A stretch of 64,000 nt of DNA from Ulota crispa (Eukaryota > Streptophyta > Bryopsida > Orthotrichales > Orthotrichaceae), in the NCBI GenBank assembly GCA_963920765.1, contig OY987242.1, positions 7,466,789 through 7,530,788 of the forward strand, read 5' to 3'. A model generated the notes under the pieces. That model searched no databases. It worked only from the letters and a program-made list of their open reading frames with translations, and was not told the origin of the DNA. The position numbers and the translations under genes were made by a program. Below, piece after piece: positions 48,982 through 59,100 of this stretch; positions within the stretch are counted from its first letter, which is position 1; the number at the start of each line of letters is the position of its first letter.

Positions 48982-49260
48982 ATGGAGCAACTTTTGCTCA
49001 AGATTCTACCACTTGTGCGCAACATTCAGAAACTCCGTTTTGCACCTCAAATGACTTGTACAAACTTTGAATTTATGCGAGCAACGACGTTTGCGGTGCT
49101 CAAGGAGGTGAAGGCTGCTCCTGATTCAACGAATTCAGCTGGCCCTGCTCCGATTTGGCCTGAATTCGTTGCGAATCGCGCGCACAGGCCTAACAACTGC
49201 CCTCCAAGTGCATGCATCTGCAAATCTGGACTAGATGAGGCTCATGAATGTCCTGATTGA
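48982..49260 (+). CDS. Unrecognised 92-codon ORF upstream of SHMT
   Basis: An ATG-initiated frame of 92 codons with balanced codon composition, divergent to SHMT. The start is hydrophobic (MEQLLLKILPLV) and the end cysteine-rich (NCPPSACICKS, HECPD). I recognise no family. It may be a small gene, an exon of one, or chance in GC-richer promoter DNA. Confidence 0.22.
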   Translation: MEQLLLKILPLVRNIQKLRFAPQMTCTNFEFMRATTFAVLKEVKAAPDSTNSAGPAPIWPEFVANRAHRPNNCPPSACICKSGLDEAHECPD

Positions 49261-49737
49261 GAACCGGGTATGGATAACACCTTATTCGTAGAGGTGGGGC
49301 TGAACGTCAATAGTAGGGTATCTGTGTCAAACGGCCCCTTCCTTGGCTCTCCACGGCCTTCCATGCCCTTCCAGGCCTTCCGTGCAATGTAAGAGCCACG
49401 GGGAGAGCCGAAAAACAATAGAAAGCCAAATGAAATGAGGAAAAAACCGATTGAAAACTAAATCAACAGGCTCAGAGCCGATTAGGGAATAGTTGGTGCA
49501 TGTACTAAAAAACCAGATGGAAATGAGAAATGTAAGCTTTTTGCAGAAGTAGATCAAAAATTCTTCACATGTTGCTTCCGTGGCCTTTTTTGGAACATAG
49601 ACGCCATGTAAGTTATGAATAATAACGTGTTCATCATCTCTACCATTCTATCTATTTAGTCTATATCATAAAGCCTCATGTATTTGACTATCTCATGATA
49701 TTATTCTCTTTTAACACCTTAAATTCAATCTTCTTTA
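49261..49737. other. Intergenic, nothing recognised
   Basis: Contains short repeats of GGCCTTCC type at 49325-49385; becomes AT-rich after 49560. No gene. Confidence 0.4.
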
Positions 49738-51034
49738 GGGAATTGCTAAAACCACACCCAAAATTGCTAATGTCACACCTCAAGGTGTGTTTTGAGCATG
49801 AAATGCAAAAATTAAGTACTGATTTTTTTAAAATTTGTATCAAAATATTTGTTTTACCTCTTTCCTTCTACTGCTACATTCAAAAAAATTGGAGGTGCTT
49901 GAATTTGAAATCAAAAATATATGACTTTTGAATTACTTAACCTCTAAAGGCCCAAGCCCTTTTTTTGTGAAAATCACTCAAAACCGCCACTTTTGGGGGA
50001 GTGAGGAGAAATGTTTTTTTTTTTTTTTTTTTGGAAATCCAACCAAAAAATTTTGCCCTAGACTATGGGAGGTACTTGTGGGAAAAGAATCAGCTCATTC
50101 TAGTTGTAGAGGAGTGAGATATTGACATCTGAAGTGAAAAAAAAAAGTTTTTTTCCTTGCTGCCCAAAACCTTCAAAAGCCTTTGACGGCTCCTATATCA
50201 AAAAAATTGCTCTACGCAAAGCTAAGGTTTATTCTTCCCATGTAGAAGACCAAGTTGGGTAAATGTGGGAGAATTTTCAAATGAAACGGAGGTGTAGATC
50301 ATACTTTGTAAAATCCTGCAATGCCATAAGGTCATGAAATTTGCATATACACTAGGCAAAATTGGAGGATTTGTGTAAAATTCAAAAACCCAATTTACTT
50401 TGATCCAAATGGTAAAAATCAAGGAATCTTAGTCTACTACAACTTACCCAGAAAAGAAGTCAAAAAACAAATACACAAAGAGCTCAAAAAAGTAAAGCAA
50501 CAAGTTTTACAAGGGGGAAAAAGAGTGGAGGTTTGGGAGTCCCATACCTACCCGCAAACTAAAACTTCTCATAGCTTTTATCTCATCTACCAAAATTGAA
50601 TGATTCAAAGCTTCCCAAATACATGAAAATTTGAAGAACTGATTACTAAAAAAATTTAAAAAACGTTGCAATTTTTTTTTTGGTGCCCGATTCTCCCTTG
50701 TTATTCAGTTATTCATGCATAACTTCTTCAATAATTGTCAGAATGGAGAAAAAATTATACTCCCACATAGGTCTTCACATTCTCTACCTTCAATAAAAGT
50801 TTCAGAAAATCATGCAAAGTAGATTAGCCATAGGTACCTGCCCAAAATCCCATTTGTCCCCTAAGGGGACAATGAGCCTTTAGGGGTTAAAGTAAAAGTA
50901 TGTTATAAAAAGATGAAGCAATGGTGCAATAAAAGTTTAGCAAAAATTTGTATTTTTTTTAGCATTAAATTCTCAAATTACATGCTCACAAAGGTGTGGC
51001 ATGAGCAATTTTGGGTGCAACTTTAGCAATTCCC
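49738..51034. mobile_element. MULE-type MITE split by a TTAA element
   Basis: Ends GGGAATTGCTAAAACCACAC and TGCAACTTTAGCAATTCCC are inverted for about 45 bp. Flanks TCTTCTTTA (49729-49737) and TATTCTGTA (51035-51043) agree at 7 of 9 positions. Removing the nested 49941-50886 element leaves about 350 bp, matching the relatives at 24213 and 8775. Confidence 0.8.
49941..50886. mobile_element. TTAA element, family G, nested (946 bp)
   Basis: Perfect TTAA at 49937-49940 and 50887-50890. Left end CCTCTAAAGGCCCAAGCC, right end TGAGCCTTTAGGGG. Shares TTATTGACATCTGAAGTGAA-type sequence with 11937-12607 and, reversed, with 28447-28740. Confidence 0.82.
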
Positions 51035-51474
51035 TATTCTGTATTATAAAAAATTGGGTGTCAAACATTGGGTGTGTGTTTGTTACTCAAATTTGAAATT
51101 CAAAAAGGAAGGGAGTGAGAGCAAAAAGTAGAGAAAGAGAGGCTCAAAAATGTAAAATTCAAGTAAAAATGGAGAGGAAAAGGCATGAAAAGGAAAGGTG
51201 AATAGTCACATGAAAAGTCACCTTAAGTTTAGAGAGACATGGCTTGAAGCGTGTGCATGGCATATTTGCTTTGTTAAAATGGAGCAAATAAGAGCAAAAG
51301 CACAAAATCTCTACAATTTGGGAAAAAGGGAGTTAATCGTAGGAATCAGCAACAATAATGCTTAATGAAAAAAGGTTTGTTTTTCTTATTATTTGAGAGA
51401 GCAACTGTCAAAAAAAATGTTTGCTTCCCCGATACTTATACATGTGAGCAATGCACTGGAGTATGAAAATTTAA
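51035..51474. other. Intergenic, nothing recognised
   Basis: Purine-rich AT-rich DNA (GGGAGTGAGAGC..., GAGAGG) similar to 7070-7130, suggesting another old repeat without clear ends. Confidence 0.35.
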
Positions 51475-52117
51475 CCCAAAAGCGTCATTGGGACAGAAAT
51501 TGTCCTCAACCAATTTTTGAGGTTAAATTAAACCTAATCAAATTACAAATTTTAGTATATTATATTTTTGAAAAGTTCTTTATGAAGTTTAGTTTTAGCT
51601 TCAACAAACTGATTTTGCAAATGATTGACTATGACTTTATTGTTCAAGATTTTGTGCACGGGTGTTCATTGCAATCTTGATTTTATGTAGTGTTGAGGGC
51701 TCTTGGGAATGAGCCTCAAATACATTAGATCTTTTAGAAAAATCCACATTAGAAATTCATTTAAAAAGATTGCAGAGTAGATTTTGAGAAGTCATAAATT
51801 GATTGGGGTTATGCATGTTAGGCTCTTTAACCTCATATTTTTGGTGGCCAACTTTTTTGATTTGACATGTGAAAAGAAGATTGAAAGACTTCAAATCACT
51901 TTCACAGTTTTAACACGCTCATGATCAAACATTATAATCTTTCAATTCATAAGAGTTGTTGTTGTGTTTTCTTTTCTAATGTGATCTCTAACATGTCTAG
52001 TTTGATTTTACACAGTTACAACTCAAAAAGAATTGATACAACTTATCAAAATATTGGCTTTTAGTTCAAATTAGAGAAAATTCTTAGAAGCCCTGGAAAT
52101 GCAATGTCACTTTGGGG
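51475..52117. mobile_element. TTAA element, family F (643 bp)
   Basis: TTAA at 51471-51474 and 52118-52121. Left end CCCAAAAGCGTCATTGGG, right end AATGTCACTTTGGGG. Collinear with 43595-44227; its termini have diverged more. Confidence 0.8.
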
Positions 52118-52263
52118 TTAAACGTTGTTGTAGTCATTTTGTGGTTTTTGGATGATTGAATATTGCTCTAAGAGTGATTTAACACTTTTTCTCATCCAAG
52201 GTTTTGTTGGGATATGAAAGAAGCAATCTAGAGCATGTTGATAGGTAGCTTTTATATGCACAA

Positions 52264-52909
52264 TAGTGGGTGTCAAACCTGGCTATTTTCCACCCAACAA
52301 GTTTGGCTAGGTCCACCCCACAACTCAACCGCTTTTTGAAGTTATAAGGCATGATAACTTCATCACCCACCTCTAGAGGTGGTTGAAAACTTAAACTAGT
52401 TATGACCTCTCTTTATAAAAGTTATCAAGTGATCTTGTAGCTCTCTTCTAAAGGGAGACTGTGATACTAAAGAGGGAGATTGTGATACTAAAGAGGGAGA
52501 TTGTGATACTAAAGAGGGAGGGTGTGACATTAAAGATGTTAGTGTTATTACTAATCATACTACTAAAATCTCATTACTCTATAATATCACACCCTCCCTC
52601 TGTAATATCACACCCTCCCTCTGTAATATCACACCCTCCCTCTTTAATATCACACCCTCCCTCTTTAATGTCACACCCTCCCTCTTTAATGTCACAGTCT
52701 CCCTATTTAGTATCACACATCAATCTTTGTGACATTATCCCATACATAAGTTTTGAAGACTTACTCAAATTTTTATCAAGTAGTTTGTGAAGCTTTGAAA
52801 GGGTGATAACTTTGGAGAATTTGGTTCAGTCACCACCCTGTAACTTTACAAAAAAATCCAAACAAAGTTATCCAAAAACCTTCAAATATGCCAGGTTTGA
52901 CACTCACTA
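52264..52909. mobile_element. Foldback-type element (646 bp)
   Basis: Outer ends TAGTGGGTGTCAAACCTGGC and GCCAGGTTTGACACTCACTA are inverted. Inside lie AAGTTATCA-rich sub-terminal repeats and oppositely oriented 21-bp tandem arrays. Flanks TATGCACAA and ATGTTCACAA may be a decayed duplication of about 9 bp (MULE-like). Coding absent. Confidence 0.7.
52448..52719. repeat. Inverted pair of 21-bp minisatellite arrays
   Basis: Left array (about 52448-52533) repeats AAGAGGGAGATTGTGATACT(A) about four times. Right array (about 52581-52719) repeats the reverse complement unit (ATATCACACCCTCCCTCT..) about six and a half times. A short AT-rich spacer separates them, so the region can fold into a long stem. 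An apparent 109-codon frame here is a by-product of the repeat. Confidence 0.9.
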
Positions 52910-53458
52910 ATGTTCACAAAAGGGTTCCACTTGCTAATTGATTTGTAAGGATGCACCACCGTGTAGTGTATCTTGAATTTTGAGGATCTTTTTACCAAAA
53001 CTCAGTGTGAGTTATTAACTCCTAAAATTCTTTTGTGTTCAAAGGCCAAAGATGCTTCAAAATACTAGTCCCAAAAGCAAGGTCAATATCTTTATTGAAA
53101 ATTACTTTTTAACAAATTCAACCATAGGATCCTTTGGTTGACTTGCACAAGTATATTGTCCCAAAATTTCAAAATGAATATCCGTACCAATTGTAAGTTC
53201 AATGTACCTAAATTTGGCTTTTCTAGTCCTTCCAAAAGGTGAAGTTTTGTTTTTCAAGCTTTTTAGAGAAAAACACATATGTTATATTTCTTGGGCAATT
53301 TTGGCAATACGTTGGAAAATGAGTTGAAAGCATATATAAAAACTTCAACCAAAAAAAAATTTGGATTCATTTTTACAAAAAGTTGTAAAGTGAAAGGGTA
53401 TTGGTGAATGAAAGATATAACTAATATGCTAATAAATTTTGGAAGAATTTGAAAATTG
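52910..53458. other. Intergenic, nothing recognised
   Basis: AT-rich DNA, no gene or paired repeat ends. Confidence 0.4.
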
Positions 53459-53900
53459 TTAACCCCAATGATGAGAATGCTCTAACAGACAATTAGTAAC
53501 TTGAGTTTTCATTTTCATTTGAAAATTTTCAAATTTGAGAGTAAAAGATAATTTCATATGTTTTTTCTACCCTCTTCCTACCTTCATTATTTGCAAAATA
53601 AAACTTCTTTTAATTCTTACCTCATTATTTGGAATTGAGTAATTCAATTTTTTTGAGTAGGTATACAATTCTATAAAAAAATAGAGTATATTTTTTGCTG
53701 CCCGGTTTGACATTGAAATTGAAAAGACCTTCTAACTTTTGCATTACTTACTGGAATGACATGAAATAAAGCTTCACATGTAGATTATGATGAGTAGCAT
53801 CCATCATAAAAATTTCATAAAAAATTTCCAAATTATGAAGTTAATAAAGCCTGCCCAAATTTTCATAAAGCCCAAAGTGGGCTCCTTGGTCCTTTAGGGG
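53459..53900. mobile_element. TTAA element with uncertain left end
   Basis: The right end CTCCTTGGTCCTTTAGGGG before TTAA (53901-53904) is typical. A possible left end is TTAACCCCAATGATGAG at 53459, but it matches the right end poorly. The interior has GCTGCCCG and CATGAAAT-type words like 13620-14009. Confidence 0.4.
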
Positions 53901-53904
53901 TTAA

Positions 53905-54372
53905 AATGATGCGTTTTTAGTTTGAGTTTAACTAGCAATAGAAAGTTTACAAGATATAGTTTCTCATCATATTTTGGGTTTCTGAAAATTTTAAGTTTTG
54001 AAATTTGTATTACTATCACAAGTTGAATACCTATTACCATGGAATGGTTACTTTTTCTAATTTTACCATGGGGAAAAAAATTCCATCATGATGATCTTCA
54101 TATTGATTTACATTCATGATTAAAAAATTGGCATAACGGAATACATTTTGTAATTAATATGAATTTCTTTAGCATTTGCTTCAAAAAATTACAATAGTTT
54201 CAAATTTTCACTTATATCTATGAATATTTTCTATACATGTTGTATGCACATACCTTCTTATATTAAATTTATAAGATTGAATTTTAATGTTGATTATATT
54301 GCCAAAATCACTCTTAAAAGATGATTGCAATTCCATAAAAAAACCCATGGTTGTAGGCCCGTCATTTAAGGG
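53905..54372. mobile_element. Probable TTAA element chained to the previous one
   Basis: Right end GGCCCGTCATTTAAGGG before TTAA (54373-54376). The left end AATGATGCG directly follows the TTAA at 53901-53904 and seems to lack its first bases, as at 21246. Non-coding. Confidence 0.4.
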
Positions 54373-54376
54373 TTAA

Positions 54377-54873
54377 CAAAAAAAAAAAGTTGACATCCAA
54401 AAATTATTACAAATAATTATAATTGAGGGTATGTTAATATTTATCATTACTTTAAAATGTGCCCATGTTTGTAATAGTTTTGTGATTTTGTATCTTTACT
54501 TATGAATTCCTCTTCTATTACCCTTTGTCACATTTACAATTATATGCAACACTCTTTACAAGTCAAAGATGCTTCTAAACATCTCTCCTTGCAATGATAA
54601 TAAATGCATAAAGAGATTCTTTGTATCAAAATTTCAAATGTGAAAAGTATTGATCATATATCTAAACTTTTCTTTACTACTATTCACTAAGTTTGTGTTT
54701 TTGGTAAACAATATTGGCCTAGTGTTGTGAGTTGCATAGGCTAATAGTTTTGTACAAACTTTTGCCTTCAACAACATCAAAGCGTGATACTATGTCATAG
54801 CTACTCAATAAAAAAATTATTTTGCATCCAAAAAGGTATCAACATCCAAAAAGTAGAGTTCATCTAATACATA
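54377..54873. other. Intergenic, nothing recognised
   Basis: AT-rich DNA, no gene or paired repeat ends. Confidence 0.4.
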
Positions 54874-55223
54874 CTCCCTCCTTCCCAAAATGATCTTCGT
54901 GTTGGCCTTTATTTAGTGTCCCAAAATGATCTTCTTGTTGGAGGAGGAAGGGAGCTAGAGACACTTGCACATAGTCCAAAAGTATGAGCATGCTAACCAA
55001 TCCCATGATATCAAGTGAGTGGCTACCGGTGCTCTTCAAAAATACCTCAAAAATTCAATTTTCAAGCACTTTGAAACCACATTTTGAAAACTAATTTGAA
55101 ACTCAAAATTTTAAAACAATAGGAGGACATCAAACTCTATTCATAGGCCAATTTTTTTTTGAAAAATGGATCTTTTGAGCTTAATTTATAACATTTTGTA
55201 TAATAGGAAGATCATTGAGGGAG
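54874..55223. mobile_element. Stowaway-like (Tc1/mariner) MITE (350 bp)
   Basis: TA at 54872-54873 and 55224-55225. Left end CTCCCTCCTTCCCAAAATG, right end GATCATTGAGGGAG; CTCCCTC with TA duplication is the Stowaway hallmark. An internal direct repeat of CCCAAAATGATCTTC lies in the left arm. Confidence 0.72.
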
Positions 55224-55225
55224 TA

Positions 55226-55847
55226 TTACATTTAGATTTTAAGAACATCCAAATTTATATGTGATATACAATGCAAACACAAGTTTGACTAAGTTTTAAT
55301 GATATTCCATTTTTAAAATTGAAGAATTTACGAAGTCTTTTAAATACTGTAATTTTTGTGTTCTAAATTTCAAATTGTGCTAATTACCATGTTTTTCATT
55401 TTGTTTTTTTATTTTAGTTTGATATTACAGAAAAAATCAAAATGACCAAATTTTGTTCAAATCCTAAATTTTGGTACAATTTTCAAACATTGGTCGGTTT
55501 ATGAGCCTCCTAAGCTTACCTCATCTCCCCAATCTGACGAGAGGAACAATCTGATCCAGCCAACGAGCTCGATTGAGAACCCGACATTTTGTGATGCCTA
55601 GTCTGGAGGGAACGTTTGGGTCGGTTTCAAAAGGCAAGCGGCGGACCCAGATAAGTGATGCATCTGACGGACGGGATGACCCGGGGCCTCACATATGGAA
55701 TTAAGAAGGATTGACGCCCTGTCTCATGAGTAGTTCCGGATGTCAACTTCACGCAGTCCGCCGAATGTACCTGAGCCGAGGAGCTCGACGGAGACCCGGA
55801 AGGGGAGGACATGTGCCAGGGGAGGGTAGGTGCCGGACGTCAGGGCG
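55226..55847. promoter_or_regulatory. NAA15 upstream region
   Basis: AT-rich to about 55500, then a sharp change to GC-rich DNA leading to the NAA15 start. Probably promoter and start of the leader. Minus-strand frames at 55627-55812 and 55840-56196 are likely chance in GC-rich DNA. Confidence 0.4.
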
Positions 55848-56140
55848 ATGCCCCTGTCAGCCCTAAAGGGCATGGGTGAGAGCGTCGGTGGTGATGCGAG
55901 AGACGAGCGGTACTCGGGGAGGCAGGCGTGCGTTTTACTGAGAGACTAGGGATGGCGGAAGTCGCGGCGAGACCAGTCGGCGAAGAAACGACGGCCCCAA
56001 TCCTGTCGCGTCTGCGAATTTGATTGATGTTCGCGGGGACGGACGTGAGAAATACCGATAAGTCGTCATATTCTTCAAGGGTTTCTTTGCACTTCTGGTG
56101 CTGGATTGCTGATTCCCGTCTCCCGTTGTGCCGAGAATAA
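55848..56140 (+). promoter_or_regulatory. NAA15 leader with up to three upstream ORFs
   Basis: Three ATG-led short frames precede the main start: 55848-55949 (MPLSALKG..), 55952-56023 (MAEVAARPV.., 23 codons) and 56027-56140 (MFAGTDVRN.., 37 codons), the last ending six bases before the NAA15 ATG. Whether all are in the mRNA depends on the unknown transcription start and any leader intron. Confidence 0.4.
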
Positions 56141-56146
56141 GCAGCA

Positions 56147-59100
56147 ATGGGCGGTCCCGTGCTGCCTCCGAAGGAGGCCAATCTCTTCAAGCTCATAGTG
56201 GTATGGATTCGACAACTATTCGATTCATGATTTTCCCTGTTTTTTTCTCATTATGTTTATTTTTACTCCCTGTCTGCGTACAGGTTGTGTTGTGGAAAAG
56301 ATTTTGGATATAGAGGATATTCGGGACTTCGATAGTAGTGCATCTTATGTTGTTTTAGGGTAACGGATTGTTGTCGTACATCTGGAATTTTGCTTTGTTG
56401 TCGTAGATTGTGAATTCCACCAGCTCGAATGAGAAAAATTGTTCCTTTGAGCTTAATTGGATTTTATACTTCTTTGACCTGTGTTCTAGCAATTACTGAC
56501 GTGGTTAAAAGTGTAAGTTGGACTGTAGGATTGTAGTTTGGATTGAAGTGCTGTGTTCTGACATTTGAATGTACATTTTTAGAGCACGCTCTGGGGTTTG
56601 GGAACCTTGGATAGAGTTCATGGTCTGAAATCGTGATATTAAGAATGACCTAATTTACGTTCTATCGATGTAACAGGGATTCTGAGTGCCAAGTAGCTAC
56701 TTAGTGCTGTTACCAAGGATGCCCTTTATGCAGTTTGTAGTTAAATTTCACGATAATGTAGGCCGCGTCGAATAAGAATAGTCTTCTGAATAGTAACTTA
56801 TTACAGATCTAACATATGCATTCGTTTGGAGCTAAAGTCAACGCTGGTAGTAAATTTCTGATTTTGGCCCGAATTCTTCAACACCTTCGCGTTTATTTAT
56901 TTATTACGGGCTTGTGAAGAAGCTGTGAAGTTGTCCAGTTTCTATCAAATGCTAAAAATGGAAGAATTAGGGTTTAAGGATTAACTAAGCAGGTAACAAT
57001 GGGAAGATGGTTTATCACTTGGTGAGTATGTTTTCTGTAAGATGAAGCGTATTTCGACGCATCACCACTATGGTAATCTTTTAGAATCCTGAAGTTTGAA
57101 GTACTGCATCATTGTACAATTTTTGAAGTATGTATCGTTTGTGTGGTGTGCCCAGAAATCGTATGAAACGAAACAATACAAGAAGGGACTGAAAGCTTCT
57201 GATCAAATTCTTCGAAAGTTTCCTGAGCATGGAGGTAAGCTCGTGTGTTCTGAAAGTATCTTGGACACTTGAGAAACTCATATTATATTGACAGGTTGTG
57301 CTTGATTTTAGGTCTTATACTGCTTCAGCTAAATCTTCGAGTTCAAGGGAGTGCTTATTATTTGAACGTGTGATGTATGCAGAAACCCTGGCGATGAAGG
57401 GTTTGACTTTGAACTGCATGGACAGGAAAACAGAGGCCTATGAACTCGTCCGTAAAGGTTTAAAGGTAGTTGTCTGAGGATTTTGCGATATGAAGTTTGG
57501 AAAGCTTTCCACCCATGTTCGTATGAAATCTTCTATTTGAGCCCAGTTCTTTCCTTTCAATCATTCTATGTCACTTAACTGATCATGTTCAATTCACGGC
57601 TTTCGTATTTGTGCAGAACGATCTGAAGAGCCATGTGTGTTGGCACGTTTATGGACTTTTGTATCGGTCTGACCGGGATTACCGTGAAGCCATCAAATGT
57701 TATCGGTGTGCTCTCCGAATCGATCCAGAGAATATCCAAATTCTCAGGGATTTGTCACTGCTTCAGGTATGTTGTCGTACGTTCTATTATTGGTCCTTTA
57801 ATTTCTTCTCACTGGATAAAAAATAATGGAAGCACAAGTTATACCTTCTTGTTCTCTACGTAGTTTTTGATGCTGAGTGTGGGGAACGGCATCATGTAAT
57901 CAACAGGCTCAAATGCGGGAGCTACCTGGGTTTGTGGAGACCAGAAGGCAGCTTCTAACACTGAAGCCTAGTCATCGCAATAATTGGATCGGCTTCGCCA
58001 TTGCGTATCACATAAATAACGAGTAACGTCCTCTACAACGATCATATATGAAAAGTTTGGAAGCATTTGTGATACTTGAATTTTCTTGAGTTTTTATGTT
58101 ACACCAAATAACGCCAGGCAATTTCTGGTTTCTAAATTGTAACAATCTATGAGTTTGTGTTCTCTATTAGGCCTGCAATGGCTGCAAACATATTGGATGC
58201 TTATGAAGGGACCCTGGAAGAGGATTTTCCTCCTGAAAGTGAGCGCTATGAGCACAGTGAAATGCTATTGTATAAGGTAATGGATTTTTTTCTTCCGATA
58301 TACTAGGAGTTTTGATCATCTGATGCAGCGGGAATGTATTCGTATGTCATGAATGTCTCGTCGGCTTTGGGTATTCACGATTTTGTTCATGCTCCTTACA
58401 TCTGTTTACTTGTGAAGTGTCGGAGGAGCCTACCAAGTTTTTGTTTTTTCATGTTGGATGCTTTTGTGATTGAGTGATTATAGTATTGGCACTTTTGTGA
58501 GCCTCTTTTAATTTTTTTTTGTAGTTTTGGTATGAGAGGGAAAGATGTTCTAGATTGATTTAGCTTTCAGAATGATTATCTTTATTTACCGTGGAAACTT
58601 TGCTTGAAGTTAGGCCACTGTGTTGGAGGAAGCAGGACAACCCGAGAAGGCATTGAAAGAGCTTGCAAAGAAAGAAGGGAAAATTGTTAGTCAGTTGCTT
58701 CGGTGCCCATCTATTTTCTCAAAAGGAATACTTCTCTGTAAAGAATTGCTTGTCAAGTTCTTACACAGCTCTTTCTTTAGAGATTTGGTGTCCTGAATCA
58801 GAGTAATCAGTACTTTTACTTTGTTGAATTTCCTTCCAAACTTGCCAAGTTGATTGAAAATTGCTGTTTAATTGCAAAAAGAATCATTGGGATTATGTTT
58901 ATAGAGAATAATTTTCTTTGTATGAAAAATCATTGAACTGATTCGTGAACCAGGTGGACAAGTTGGGTCTTCGAGAACACCGGGCATCTCTGAACTTGAA
59001 AACAAATCGTGTAGCTGAAGCAGAGGATATCTATCGAAAACTTCTTGACGTTAATCCTGACAATTACTAGTAAGTTGTATCTCAAATCACAGCTTAGCGA

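Noticed and set aside
52461-52790. 109-codon frame with repeated HPPS units
   Set aside because: Translation of the inverted 21-bp minisatellite; the 21-bp period is a multiple of three, so it stays open by construction.
55627-56196. Minus-strand frames of 61-118 codons upstream of NAA15
   Set aside because: Antisense to the NAA15 leader and first exon in GC-rich DNA where long chance frames are expected; Ser/Pro/Arg-rich with no motif.
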